Shown: positions 1-7,938 of the stretch, one piece after another
Position numbering within the stretch: the first letter of the stretch is position 1
Layout of the letters: each line of letters starts with the position of its first letter
DNA from: Gammaproteobacteria bacterium
GTDB lineage: Bacteria; Pseudomonadota; Gammaproteobacteria; SZUA-21
Length of the DNA: 16,677 nt
Assembly (NCBI GenBank): GCA_027021095.1
Contig: JALUUZ010000083.1
Span: 1-16,677 of the forward strand
Direction: 5' to 3'
Position numbers and translations under genes: made by a program
Notes under the pieces: generated by a model
Database searches by the model: none
What the model was told of the DNA's origin: nothing
Seen by the model: only the letters and a program-made list of their open reading frames with translations

Positions 1-87
1 AGCAAGGGTGTGGTGCAGAGAGTGTTCGGCATTGCATGGTGCTGACAAGGCGATAATAACTAAGTAATAAAAAGGTGATTGAAAAGC

Positions 88-1092
88 ATGTTGATTGACA
101 GTCTGGAAGTGACACAGGCGATTTATCTGGCAGTCGTACAAGGTTTTACCGAGTTCCTTCCGGTGTCGAGTTCAGGGCACCTGATTCTTGCGCCGGCCGT
201 GATGGGGCAGAAGGTGCAGAATGTCTCTTTCGATACTGCGGTGCATTTTGGCAGCTTGATTGCCGTGATCTGGTACTTCCGCCGTGATCTGTTTGCCATC
301 AGCATGGACTGGAAGCATTCCCTTGCGGCCGCGCGGCCGGTGGGTGAGAGTCCGCTGTTCTGGGCGGTATTGTGGGGAACCGTGCCGGTCGGGTTGTTCG
401 GCCTGGTGCTGCATTTTATCTATGACGACCGGGTGCACTCGGCGATATTGATGTCGGTGGTGACCGCGGTGACAGGCTTGGTGCTGACCGGGTTCTACCT
501 GTTGCGGCGCGAGTTCGGCAAGGCCGGATACCTGTTGCTGGCTGCACTGACCCTGGCGCTGCTGATCGGCCTGGCGTTCTGGCTTGGCAAGGGCTTGCGT
601 TCGGCGGCGGTGGTGGCGACGACGACGGTGCTTTTCGGTATCTTGTTGTGGATCGCTGATGCTAAGGGAGCGCGGCAGCGGGGACTTGGCACGATCGGCT
701 GGAAGGACATCTTGATCATCGGCGTGGCACAGGCCTGTGCGTTGGTGCCGGGCACATCACGTTCCGGCATTACCATTACCGCGGCCTTGCTGCTCGGCTT
801 TCGCCGCGAAGCCGCTGCGCGCTTTTCTTTTCTGTTGTCGATCCCGACGATCGTGCTGGCAACCGCAGCACAGACCAATACCTTGTTACACAAGTCCAGT
901 GGTGCGGTGCAGTGGGATATCCTGGGTGTCGGGATATTGGTTTCAGCCGCGACCGCCTACCTGTGTATCTATCTTTTTCTCAGGCTGATCGAACGGATAG
1001 GCATGTTTCCGTTCGTGATCTACCGTTTTCTTCTTGGCGGTGCGTTGTTCTATTTTTTGTATTACGGGTTGATCGATGGTTATGCTGTATAA
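88..1092 (+). CDS. uppP: Undecaprenyl-diphosphatase (UppP/BacA family)
   Basis: This integral membrane phosphatase converts undecaprenyl diphosphate to undecaprenyl phosphate, recycling the lipid carrier for peptidoglycan and other envelope polymers. The protein is 334 residues and very hydrophobic. Both family motifs are visible: QGFTEFLPVSSSGH near residues 18-31 (Glu22 and His31 are the expected active-site residues) and PGTSRSG in the second half, with its conserved Arg. The ATG at 88 is preferred over an in-frame TTG at 79. An AAAGGTGA-like ribosome binding site at about 71-78 is 9 nt from the ATG but touches the TTG. The next gene overlaps its end by 17 nt, so the two are probably co-transcribed. 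The family assignment is clear; specificity is inferred from the family. Confidence 0.95.
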   Translation: MLIDSLEVTQAIYLAVVQGFTEFLPVSSSGHLILAPAVMGQKVQNVSFDTAVHFGSLIAVIWYFRRDLFAISMDWKHSLAAARPVGESPLFWAVLWGTVPVGLFGLVLHFIYDDRVHSAILMSVVTAVTGLVLTGFYLLRREFGKAGYLLLAALTLALLIGLAFWLGKGLRSAAVVATTTVLFGILLWIADAKGARQRGLGTIGWKDILIIGVAQACALVPGTSRSGITITAALLLGFRREAAARFSFLLSIPTIVLATAAQTNTLLHKSSGAVQWDILGVGILVSAATAYLCIYLFLRLIERIGMFPFVIYRFLLGGALFYFLYYGLIDGYAV

Positions 1093-1486
1093 GAACAGGG
1101 AAGGAAATCTGCGCTATTTCGTATTGTGGCAGCTGGTCGGCGTGGCGCTGATCGCTACGGTGATTTACCTGAGCCTGACCCCGAAGCCGCCCAGAATCCC
1201 GCTGGATATCGAATGGGGTGATAAGCTCGGACATTTTCTTGCGTATTTTACGCTGATGGCGTGGCACGCACAGTTGTATCGCGGTGCCGGGACCAGGCTG
1301 GCCCTGGCCATTGCGTTTATCGGTATGGGGATAGGCCTGGAATATCTGCAGGCGGCAGGGGGTGTGCGGATGTTCGAGTGGGCCGATGCACTGGCCAATT
1401 CGCTGGGTGCACTGGCAGCATTCAGCGCAAGTTATACGCGGATGGCTTTTGTGTTGCAGAGACTGGAACAACGGTTTATCGGCTAA
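1076..1486 (+). CDS. VanZ-like family membrane protein
   Basis: This is a small protein (136 aa) with about four predicted membrane helices. The pattern matches the VanZ-like family: a GDKLGHFLAYFTL segment after the first helix, GLEYLQ in the middle and a WADALANSLGALAA segment near the C-terminus. VanZ in enterococci gives low-level teicoplanin resistance, but most bacterial relatives have no known role and resistance should not be inferred here. Its ATG lies inside the 3' end of uppP (17-nt overlap), pointing to translational coupling and an envelope role. A second in-frame ATG at 1082 is also possible. No convincing terminator follows; a repeat-derived region begins within about 20 nt. 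Confidence 0.85.
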   Translation: MVMLYKNREGNLRYFVLWQLVGVALIATVIYLSLTPKPPRIPLDIEWGDKLGHFLAYFTLMAWHAQLYRGAGTRLALAIAFIGMGIGLEYLQAAGGVRMFEWADALANSLGALAAFSASYTRMAFVLQRLEQRFIG

Positions 1487-1499
1487 GGCCTTGCGGCAA

Positions 1500-1661
1500 G
1501 GAAATACCATGTGTGGAAGGATCGCCACGTGATGCGATTCGATTCGTCGTGGTGTTGGTACATACGACGTGCCCCGCACCGTCATGACGGTGTGCAAAGC
1601 ACACCAAAGGAATTACAGCAAGAAAATGTCATGCCCCAAAGTAGGGTGCGTTGCACGCACC
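1500..1661 (+). repeat. Dispersed repeat, copy A
   Basis: This non-coding stretch lies between the VanZ-like gene and the convergent unknown gene. It shares GTGATGCGAT and GTCGTGGTGTTGGT (1546-1559) with copy C, and ATTCGATT plus GTCGTGGTGTTG with copy B. Its 17-nt stretch 1551-1567 is present exactly, in reverse complement, at 9060-9076. At 1641-1661 there is a GTAG tetranucleotide followed by GGTGCG-TTGCA-CGCACC, a hairpin that matches copy D at 20 of 21 positions. GTAG plus an adjacent palindrome is the layout described for REP elements tied to RAYT transposases; no such transposase is visible here. Confidence 0.75.
1589..1605. other. Perfect 7-bp hairpin with AAA loop
   Basis: GGTGTGC, AAA and GCACACC form a perfect hairpin inside repeat copy A, between the convergent VanZ-like gene and the unknown gene at 1722-2105. 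No T-run follows on either strand, so it is not a typical intrinsic terminator. It could be part of the repeat, or act as a transcription-end or mRNA-stabilising structure for the genes on both sides. Confidence 0.5.
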
Positions 1662-1721
1662 GATACGCCATGCGCACCAATAGCATTCCGATGCAAAAAA
1701 ATGTTTGTACGTGCAATTCGT

Positions 1722-2105
1722 TTATAGTCTGTCGAACCGGTTCTCGATCTGGCCTACACGCAGCGCAATCTTTTCCAGCAGTTCAGAGTTTTCCGAGTAC
1801 GAGAGTCCGACGGGGCAGGCGGTACTGCGTTTCAGTGTTTCGATATAATGCAGTGTTTCATACTTGTTGAATTCTTCCGGCAGCGCTTCCAGCTCCTGCA
1901 GTGCCAGCGCACAGATATCGGAATGATGGTAGTAGCGTTGCTTGGTGTCTTTGTCGTAGATTTCGCTGTAATCACGGTACTTGTCGGAGTAGTCCAGCGC
2001 ATGGCCGTTCCAGAAGCTGACACCTTCACGCATCAGTTTGATCAGTTGCAGGCGCATCCGGCACAGCTCAGCGATTTCATTGTCCGACAGTTCTGGAATC
2101 TGCAT
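1722..2105 (-). CDS. Hypothetical protein, 127 aa
   Basis: I do not recognise this protein. It is acidic, soluble and probably helical, with no signal peptide or membrane segment. Its N-terminus reads MQIPELSDNEIAELCRMRLQ and a YSDKYRDYSEIYDKDTKQRY stretch in the middle is unusually rich in Tyr, Asp and Lys. The open frame extends upstream into cca, but that part is a shadow of cca and does not look like protein. An in-frame ATG at 2129 has no ribosome binding site. The ATG at 2105 has GAGGAG 16 nt upstream, longer than ideal. A promoter-like pair (2137-2165) would start transcription near 2130, which favours 2105. It follows cca on the same strand with a gap of about 60 nt. Confidence 0.6.
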   Translation of the reverse strand: MQIPELSDNEIAELCRMRLQLIKLMREGVSFWNGHALDYSDKYRDYSEIYDKDTKQRYYHHSDICALALQELEALPEEFNKYETLHYIETLKRSTACPVGLSYSENSELLEKIALRVGQIENRFDRL

Positions 2106-2136
2106 CGGGCTAGTGATCGTACTCCTCATAGGGATA

Positions 2137-2165
2137 GTTATAGTTTTTGCCGGCAGAAAATTCAA
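2137..2165 (-). promoter_or_regulatory. Candidate sigma70 promoter for the unknown gene
   Basis: On the minus strand TTGAAT (2165-2160), a 17-nt spacer and TATAAC (2142-2137) match the sigma70 consensus at 4 of 6 and 5 of 6 positions. Predicted initiation is near 2130, just before the start of the 127-aa gene. The -35 lies at the cca stop codon. It was recognised by eye only. Confidence 0.4.
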
Positions 2166-2166
2166 G

Positions 2167-3312
2167 TCATGCCCCGTTGAACATCTGCTCCAGCCTTTCG
2201 ACGCGTGCGTCGAACAGTGCGGTACTGATCTGCCTGCCTTGCAGGCCCTGCGCGATGAATCTTTTTGCATCGATTTCCAGGCAGGCTGTCAGTGCTTCTG
2301 CGAGTCTGTCAGCGGTGCCGAGCGGATGTTCGCTATCGGCCTGGCATGCAGTCAGCGCGTCCCGGAAACGTTGTGGCCGCCTGAATGCGTCGAGTTGCAT
2401 AAAGAGATTCAGGAGTTGTATGGCTGACAGGGGCGCCTGTTCGTTGTACCGGGCGAGCAGCGTGCCCGCTGTCTTGGCCAGTTCATGAAAGCGCTTGGGT
2501 GTTTTCAGCCGTTCGCACAGCGCATCGATATCGCCTGTTGCATGGTAGTGCACCGGCAGCAGCAGTGCGGCGAAACGTATTTCCGCCTGGGTGCTGAGTT
2601 CGGCGGCCTTGTCGAGGTTGCACAATGCGCTGTTGTGGTCCTTGTCGTGTGTCGTCCGTGTGTCGTGCTTATACAAGCGCTCGATTTCCGGAAAGATTAC
2701 GGCCAGGGCGCCGCAGCCGTGCAGCACCTGGAAGTAACGTGCCGGTTTTTTTTCGGACAAGGCTTTGCAGGTTTCGGCCCAGACCCGCTCCGGTACCAGG
2801 GCATCGACCTCGCCCTCGGCCACCATTTGCCGCATCAGCCGGTTGGTCGAATGGGCGACCTTGAAACCCCATGGTGCATACCGTGCGGCGAAGCGTGCCA
2901 CGCGCAGTATTCGCAGCGGATCTTCGGCGAAGGCTTCTGAAACATGGCGCAGCAGTCCGGCTTCGAGGTCCTGCTGCCCGTGGAACGGATCGATCAACTG
3001 GCCATCGGTGGATTCCGCCATCGCGTTGATCGTCAGGTCACGGCGCTGCAGATCCTGTTCCAATGTGATATCCGGCGTGGCCACGGTTTCGAACCCGGTA
3101 TAACCACGGCTTGTCTTGCGCTCAGTACGTGCCAGTGCATATTCTTCCTTGGTCTGTGGATGCAGAAAGACCGGGAAGTCCTTGCCGACCTGTTGGTAGC
3201 CTTGTGCCAGCATCTGTTCGGCGGTCGCGCCAACCACCACCCAGTCCTTGTCCTTGACCGGGAGCCCTAATAGTTTGTCGCGTACCGCGCCACCGACGAG
3301 ATAGATTTCCAT
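2167..3312 (-). CDS. cca: CCA-adding tRNA nucleotidyltransferase with degenerate HD region
   Basis: This enzyme adds or repairs the 3' CCA end of tRNAs from CTP and ATP. The class II nucleotidyltransferase head is intact: GGAVRD at residues 7-12, the metal-binding pair Asp21 and Asp23 in DKDWVVVG, EYALARTERK near 58-66, RRDLTINA near 90-97 and EDPLRILRVARFAAR at 130-144. The C-terminal GLQGRQISTAL segment also fits. At 381 residues it is shorter than E. coli Cca (412). From memory of that protein, the segment carrying the HD phosphohydrolase motif is replaced by RFAALLLPVHYHATGDIDA, with no His-Asp pair at that place and about 15 residues fewer. Nucleotidyltransfer should be retained; the 2',3'-cyclic phosphodiesterase/phosphatase activities of the HD domain are probably lost. 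The ATG start has no obvious ribosome binding site. Confidence 0.93.
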   Translation of the reverse strand: MEIYLVGGAVRDKLLGLPVKDKDWVVVGATAEQMLAQGYQQVGKDFPVFLHPQTKEEYALARTERKTSRGYTGFETVATPDITLEQDLQRRDLTINAMAESTDGQLIDPFHGQQDLEAGLLRHVSEAFAEDPLRILRVARFAARYAPWGFKVAHSTNRLMRQMVAEGEVDALVPERVWAETCKALSEKKPARYFQVLHGCGALAVIFPEIERLYKHDTRTTHDKDHNSALCNLDKAAELSTQAEIRFAALLLPVHYHATGDIDALCERLKTPKRFHELAKTAGTLLARYNEQAPLSAIQLLNLFMQLDAFRRPQRFRDALTACQADSEHPLGTADRLAEALTACLEIDAKRFIAQGLQGRQISTALFDARVERLEQMFNGA

Positions 3313-3327
3313 GGGTGTTATATTATC

Positions 3328-4461
3328 TTGATTAAAAGTGGATTAACAGGTAAAAGTAACAGCAGCGGAATAGCAGCCTGGATACGTGGATTGGTGATTA
3401 GATTGCAGCTTTCAGTTTTGTTTGCGGGGGCAGTGCTCCTGAGCGGTTGTGCGACGGTCGGCTACTACTCACAATCGGTAGGCGGGCACCTGCGTGTGTG
3501 GGCCAAGCGCCAGGATATCGAGATGCTGCTGCAGTCGGAAAAAACCAGCGACAGGTTGAAACAACGCTTGAAGCTGGTCAGTGAAATCCGCCGTTTCGCC
3601 AGCCGTGAATTGAAACTGCCGAAGAACTACAGTTTCAGAAGCTATGTCGACATCCGGCGTGACAGTATTGTCTACAATGTGGTCGCCGCACCGGAGTTTT
3701 CCGTCGAGCCGAAGAAATGGTGTTTCCCTGTATTGGGCTGCCTGGCATACAAAGGGTACTTCAATAGGCGCAGAGCGGTGGCGGAGGCTTTGAAACTCAA
3801 GCGGCAGGGGTATGACGTGGCGGTCGAAGGTGTGACTGCCTACTCGACACTGGGCTGGTTTTCCGACCCGGTGCTGAATACGTTTATCGGGCGTTCAGAG
3901 GACCAACTGGCCGGATTGATTTTTCATGAGCTGACACACCAGGTCATCTATATCAAGAACGATACGACTTTCAATGAGTCCCTGGCGACGGCCGTCGAAT
4001 TGACCGGCATCGAGCGCTGGGTGCGGCACCGGCGCCGGGCGCCGGGCCTGGCCAAGGCTTATGCCGCCAACAAGCGCTACGAGCAGGCCTTTATCCGCTT
4101 TGCACTGGGTTACCGCCGGCGTCTGAAGCAGCTTTATGCCAGGGCCATCCCGGACAGTGAGAAACGCCGGCAAAAGAAAAAGATTCTCGCACAGATGCAG
4201 CAGGCGTACCGGCAACTGAAGAAGGGTTGGGGCGGATATTCCGGCTTCGATGCCTGGATGGCCCAGGGGGTCAACAATGCGCGGCTTTCGACACTGGCGA
4301 CCTACTACACCCATGTCAGGTCGTTTCTCAACCTGCTGGCACAGCACCAGGGTGATATGCGGGCGTTCTATCGTGCAGTAAAACGTATCGGTGCGCTGCC
4401 GAAGGAACAGCGTGACCGGGTATTGTCACGGTTGCGCCAGAACAAGAAAGTTTCCTATTGA
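3328..4461 (+). CDS. Putative lipoprotein aminopeptidase (zinc metalloprotease)
   Basis: This 377-aa protein resembles the proteobacterial putative aminopeptidase family (Pfam Aminopep type). A hydrophobic segment ends in the lipobox LLSGC, with Cys41 as the likely lipidated residue, so it should be membrane-anchored and face the periplasm. The gluzincin-type zinc site is HELTH at 200-204 (Glu201 catalytic) with NESLA starting at 216, where Glu217 is the expected third ligand. The C-terminal third is basic and helical. The start is uncertain: TTG at 3328 gives a long N-terminus, and TTG at 3391 or GTG at 3394 would give a more ordinary lipoprotein signal; none has a strong ribosome binding site. 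It is divergent from cca, and its stop codon touches a repeat fragment. Natural substrates are not known. Confidence 0.8.
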   Translation: MIKSGLTGKSNSSGIAAWIRGLVIRLQLSVLFAGAVLLSGCATVGYYSQSVGGHLRVWAKRQDIEMLLQSEKTSDRLKQRLKLVSEIRRFASRELKLPKNYSFRSYVDIRRDSIVYNVVAAPEFSVEPKKWCFPVLGCLAYKGYFNRRRAVAEALKLKRQGYDVAVEGVTAYSTLGWFSDPVLNTFIGRSEDQLAGLIFHELTHQVIYIKNDTTFNESLATAVELTGIERWVRHRRRAPGLAKAYAANKRYEQAFIRFALGYRRRLKQLYARAIPDSEKRRQKKKILAQMQQAYRQLKKGWGGYSGFDAWMAQGVNNARLSTLATYYTHVRSFLNLLAQHQGDMRAFYRAVKRIGALPKEQRDRVLSRLRQNKKVSY

Positions 4462-4480
4462 GGTGAGAAACGCGGGCTAG
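4462..4480 (+). repeat. Repeat terminus fragment, copy E
   Basis: GGTGAGAAACGCGGGCTAG matches the end of copy D (9818-9836) at 18 of 19 positions. It starts at the base after the aminopeptidase stop codon and ends at the base before the stop codon of the convergent NDUFA9-like gene. The repeat fragment is therefore the whole spacer between the two genes. Confidence 0.7.
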
Positions 4481-5455
4481 TTACAGGTGTTGAGGCGGCT
4501 GCCTGCGGTACAGGTCATAGCGCCTGCGTGCGGTCTGCCCGGCCAGGTACTGGGGCAGTATTCCTTCGATGGTGTGCGGGACGATACCAAGCTCGTCGAG
4601 ACCGTTGATTTTGCACAGGCTGTCGACCTGCAATGAGCGGAAATTGTCTCTCGACATCAGCTTGCCGGGCAGCATTTCCAGGATACGGGCAAGGAGCTTT
4701 GACGACAGTTTTCCCAGGCCGATCACTTTACGGCGTTTGTGCAGCAGTCGTGCGAGGTATTCGACGAGTTCTTTGAGTGTGTACTCGTCCGGCCCGCAGA
4801 GCTCGAAGGTCTTTACCGTAGCGTGCTGGTTGCCGACACAGCGCGCGATGGCCTCTGCAACGTCACCGACATAGACCGGGGCCAGCCTGGCCTTGGCGCA
4901 GGCCAGCGGGATCAGGTAGGGTGACCGGCGTATGATGCCGGCAAAGCGGTTGAGGAAGCGGTCGTCCTCGCCAAAAATGACACTTGGCCGGAATACCGTC
5001 GGCTGGAAGTCCTCACTGGCCGTGGCATGAATGATCTCTTCGGCTTCCCCTTTCGACTGCAGGTAGTAGCTCGGTGCCTTGGTCGGGTGTGCGTTGAGTG
5101 CACTGATGTGCAGGAAACGCCGGATGCCGCAGCGTTCACATGAAGCGATTATTTTCTCCACCAGCTCGACATGCACATGATGAAACCCCTTACCATTGTC
5201 CTTTTTTTCATGCAGTATGCCGACGAGGTTGATCACGAGGTCCGCCTTGGAAAAAAGACGGTCCAGGGTTTTCGGGTCATGACAGTCAGCCGCGGCCAGG
5301 CTGACTCCAGGCAGGACCTTCAGCGCTTTGGCGCTGTCGGGGTGTCGTGTCGGGATAGTCATCCGGTGCTGATCTTTGACCAACCGCGCAGCCAGGTGCC
5401 GGCCGACGAAACCGCTGCCACCGAGGATACAGATTGAGAGGGGTTGCTTGTACAT
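4481..5455 (-). CDS. NDUFA9-like NAD(P)-binding protein (atypical extended SDR)
   Basis: This 324-aa protein has a Rossmann fold. The N-terminal dinucleotide motif LGGSGFVG is at residues 11-18, and a YLQSK segment at 131-135 keeps the Tyr-x3-Lys pair of short-chain dehydrogenases. It also has NLVGILHE, PTVFRPSVIFG and VYVGDVAEAI, typical of the bacterial complex I NDUFA9 subunit family. Mitochondrial NDUFA9 is an accessory subunit of NADH dehydrogenase, but most bacterial relatives are uncharacterised and may act on quinones or nucleotide sugars. No complex I genes are visible here. The protein is probably cytosolic or peripheral to the membrane. It converges on the aminopeptidase gene with 19 nt between stops. 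The ATG has a weak ribosome binding site. Confidence 0.82.
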   Translation of the reverse strand: MYKQPLSICILGGSGFVGRHLAARLVKDQHRMTIPTRHPDSAKALKVLPGVSLAAADCHDPKTLDRLFSKADLVINLVGILHEKKDNGKGFHHVHVELVEKIIASCERCGIRRFLHISALNAHPTKAPSYYLQSKGEAEEIIHATASEDFQPTVFRPSVIFGEDDRFLNRFAGIIRRSPYLIPLACAKARLAPVYVGDVAEAIARCVGNQHATVKTFELCGPDEYTLKELVEYLARLLHKRRKVIGLGKLSSKLLARILEMLPGKLMSRDNFRSLQVDSLCKINGLDELGIVPHTIEGILPQYLAGQTARRRYDLYRRQPPQHL

Positions 5456-5759
5456 GCCAGTAAGATCGTGGTTCGGGACTGCGTGTCATTTCTGCCGATA
5501 TCATCATTTATAGCACAAGACAAGGGTAATACTAACGCGGCCGCGTCATTTCATCGTTGAATTGCCAACCCTGTCTGACAGGTGCCGGGCCGGTGAGCGG
5601 AAAGCCTTGAGTACCCGCGGGAAAAACCGCGTTATTATGGTACAATTGGCGCATCGATACCCTGCCGGGCGCAGTACACTGAGTAATTCGTCGCTGAGTT
5701 GTCAGGGCTGCCGGGAAAAGTCTTCCGGCCGGGACAGGATCTGAGAAAGGAGAGGCGGT
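5456..5759. other. Intergenic region before the aldehyde dehydrogenase gene
   Basis: This 304-nt spacer lies between two divergent genes. I see no convincing gene in it. CGCGG-GAAAAA-CCGCG at 5616-5631 can form a short hairpin and is followed by the AT-rich stretch TTATTATGGTACAATT, which contains the -10-like hexamers TATTAT (5633-5638) and TACAAT (5641-5646) without a well-spaced -35. These may belong to the promoter of the dehydrogenase. AAGGAGAGG just before 5760 is a strong ribosome binding site. No riboswitch class was recognised. Confidence 0.4.
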
Positions 5760-7124
5760 ATGGCGTTGGAGTCGATAAATCCGGCAAATGGTGAAGTGCT
5801 GCAGTCTTTTTCCTACTGGGAGAGATCGCGACTGCAGGCGGTGTTGAAGTCCTGTGTGGCGGCCAGGCAGGACTGGCAAGGCAGTGCGTTGTCCGATCGT
5901 ACCGCTCTGTTGCGCGCTGCAGCAAAGGTGTTGCGTGACAACAAGGAAGACTATGCACGGCTCATCACCCTGGAAATGGGTAAGCTGATCAACGACTCAC
6001 GGGCCGAAGTCGAGAAATGCGCGTTGGTCTGCGACTACTACGCCGAACATGCTGCAGAGTTTCTTGCAGACGAAATCATCGAGACCGATGCCGGGAAGAG
6101 TTACGTCACCTACCAGCCGATGGGCACAGTGCTTGCGGTGATGCCATGGAACTTTCCGTTCTGGCAGGTGTTCCGTTTTGCCGCCCCGGCGCTGGCCGCC
6201 GGTAATATCGGTTTGCTCAAACATGCTTCGAATGTACCGCAGTGTGCGCTGGCGATAGAAGAGGTGTTCCGGCAGGCGGGCTTTCCAGAACATGTCTTCA
6301 CGACATTGATGATCCCGGCGTCAGTGGTGGCGGATGTGATTGCCGATGACGCCGTGCAGGCGGTGACATTGACCGGCAGTGAGCCGGCCGGGCGCCAGGT
6401 TGGCAGCCGGGCTGGTGAAATGATCAAGCATTCGGTGCTCGAGCTGGGCGGCTCGGACCCGTTTATCGTATTGCCGGATGCAGACATGGAGCAGGCAGTC
6501 AAATGGGGCGTCACTTCACGTTACCTGAATACCGGGCAGAGTTGTATTGCCGCCAAGCGGTTTATCCTCGTGGGCGAGGCGGCGGACAGCTTCCTGCCCG
6601 CATTCAAAACAGCGGTCGAGGCGTTGCAACCGGGTGATCCGCTCGAGGCGTCGACGACACTTGGCCCGATGGCCCGCGTCGACCTGCGCGACGAGTTGCA
6701 TCAGCAGGTGCGCGAGTCACTGGAACAGGGGGCAGTGATCGTGACCGGCTGTGCACCGGTGGATGGTCCGGGTGCCTACTATCAGCCATCGATCATGGAC
6801 CATGTCAAACCCGGCGTCCGTGCCTACAATGAAGAATTGTTCGGCCCGGTGGCGATCGTGATCCGGGCGGCGGACGTCGAGCAGGCGATACGTATCGCCA
6901 ATGCCAGTCGTTTTGGTCTGGGTGGGAGTGTGTGGACCGCAGATACCGCGCTGGGAGAGCAGATTGCACTGCGGCTGGAGTGTGGTGCGGCGTTCGTCAA
7001 CGGGATGGTCAAGAGTGATCCACGCTTGCCGTTCGGTGGCGTCAAGGCCTCGGGTTACGGCCGGGAGCTGTGTCATCACGGTATCCGTGAGTTTGTCAAC
7101 GTCAAAAGCGTCTGGATTGCGTGA
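5760..7124 (+). CDS. NAD(P)-dependent succinate-semialdehyde dehydrogenase (Sad/YneI type)
   Basis: This is a 454-aa aldehyde dehydrogenase that oxidises an aldehyde to its acid with NAD(P)+, most likely succinate semialdehyde to succinate. The catalytic set is complete: Asn131 in MPWNFPFW, general base Glu228 in LELGGSDPF and nucleophile Cys262 in NTGQSCIAAKRF. The GPMARVDLRDELHQQV segment and the C-terminal FGGVKASGYGREL are very close to E. coli Sad (YneI) as I remember it, closer than to GabD. No signal peptide is present, so it is cytosolic. A strong ribosome binding site (AAGGAGAGG) precedes the ATG. The next gene starts within or just after its stop, suggesting an operon with a TauE/SafE permease. 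The exact substrate is inferred. Confidence 0.9.
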   Translation: MALESINPANGEVLQSFSYWERSRLQAVLKSCVAARQDWQGSALSDRTALLRAAAKVLRDNKEDYARLITLEMGKLINDSRAEVEKCALVCDYYAEHAAEFLADEIIETDAGKSYVTYQPMGTVLAVMPWNFPFWQVFRFAAPALAAGNIGLLKHASNVPQCALAIEEVFRQAGFPEHVFTTLMIPASVVADVIADDAVQAVTLTGSEPAGRQVGSRAGEMIKHSVLELGGSDPFIVLPDADMEQAVKWGVTSRYLNTGQSCIAAKRFILVGEAADSFLPAFKTAVEALQPGDPLEASTTLGPMARVDLRDELHQQVRESLEQGAVIVTGCAPVDGPGAYYQPSIMDHVKPGVRAYNEELFGPVAIVIRAADVEQAIRIANASRFGLGGSVWTADTALGEQIALRLECGAAFVNGMVKSDPRLPFGGVKASGYGRELCHHGIREFVNVKSVWIA

Positions 7125-7137
7125 TCGCGGGGTCTCG

Positions 7138-7932
7138 TTGGAAGTCTTCTTCTATTATGTAGCAGGCGGTGTCTTCGCCGGCCTGCTGGCCGGGCTGTTT
7201 GGTGTAGGTGGGGGCCTGGTCATCGTGCCGATCCTGTATCACCTGCTGCCTGCGCAGGGTGTTGCCGCGCCGCTGCTGATGAAGGTCGCGATCGGCACCT
7301 CGCTGGCGACGATCGTCGTCACCTCGCTCTCTTCCGCCTGGAGTCACTACCGAAAAAATGCTGTCGACCTGGCAGTGCTGGGTGCACTCAGCCTTGGCCT
7401 GCTGCCGGGCGCGATCCTGGCAGCCGTCAGCGCCAGGGTGTTGAGGAATGATTTTCTGGTGGTTGTTTTCGTCGGTTTCGAACTCCTGGCAGCGATACAG
7501 ATGGGCTTGGCCCTGAAAGTCAAACCGCACCGCCGGTTACCGCGCAAGCGCTACCAGGCCGGCGCGGGGCTGGTGATCGGTTATCTTTCCGGGCTGGTCG
7601 GTATCGGTGGAGGGACGCTCAGTGTGCCGTATCTCAGTTGGCACAATGTACCGATCAAAGTGGCAGTCGGCACTTCTGCTGCCTGTGGTTTCCCGATCGC
7701 GCTCGCGGGCATGACAGGTTTTCTGTTGGTTGGATTGTCCGACCCGGCCAGCCCGCCGGCAGCGTCCGGCTATATCCTGTGGCCTGCGTTTCTGGCGATC
7801 GTGCTTGGCAGTGTCTTTGCTGCACCGCTTGGTGCCAAGCTCGCACACCGCCTGTCTTCGCCGGTGCTGAAGCGGCTGTTTGCGGTGTTTCTCGCGTTGG
7901 TGGCGGGGAAAATGCTGTGGTCCGTTGTGTGA
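7138..7932 (+). CDS. TauE/SafE family (sulfite exporter family) membrane permease
   Basis: This 264-aa membrane protein has about eight hydrophobic helices and the internal duplication of the TauE/SafE (former DUF81) family. GLFGVGGGLVIVPIL in the first half is echoed by GLVGIGGGTLSVPYL in the second. Family members export or import small organic or sulfur-containing anions such as sulfite, sulfoacetate or taurine products; the substrate here is unknown. The frame is open well upstream inside the dehydrogenase gene, but that part is a shadow. A TTG at 7138 with GGGG five nt upstream is the most likely start; a TTG at 7117 overlapping the dehydrogenase stop is the alternative. It converges on a luxR gene with only six nt between stop codons. 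Confidence 0.85.
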   Translation: MEVFFYYVAGGVFAGLLAGLFGVGGGLVIVPILYHLLPAQGVAAPLLMKVAIGTSLATIVVTSLSSAWSHYRKNAVDLAVLGALSLGLLPGAILAAVSARVLRNDFLVVVFVGFELLAAIQMGLALKVKPHRRLPRKRYQAGAGLVIGYLSGLVGIGGGTLSVPYLSWHNVPIKVAVGTSAACGFPIALAGMTGFLLVGLSDPASPPAASGYILWPAFLAIVLGSVFAAPLGAKLAHRLSSPVLKRLFAVFLALVAGKMLWSVV

Positions 7933-7938
7933 CCCTGT

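Noticed and set aside
1..87. Possible C-terminal end of an upstream gene (frame 1 is open to a TGA at 43-45)
   Set aside because: All three plus-strand frames are open for 15 or more codons at the window edge, and 14 residues are too few to recognise anything.
1076..1486. Glycopeptide resistance determinant
   Set aside because: Only the VanZ-like fold is recognisable; no van genes are nearby and this family is widespread in susceptible bacteria.
1696..1702. Intrinsic terminator for the unknown gene (T-run on the minus strand)
   Set aside because: The stem before it is a weak 12-nt imperfect palindrome; not enough for a terminator call.
2106..2270. N-terminal extension of the 127-aa unknown protein
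   Set aside because: It overlaps the 3' end of cca on the same strand in another frame and has no protein character; a promoter and later start explain the gene better.
6901..7137. Long N-terminal extension of the TauE/SafE protein
   Set aside because: It lies inside the dehydrogenase coding sequence and is rich in Arg, Ser and Val without a membrane pattern; it is a frame shadow.
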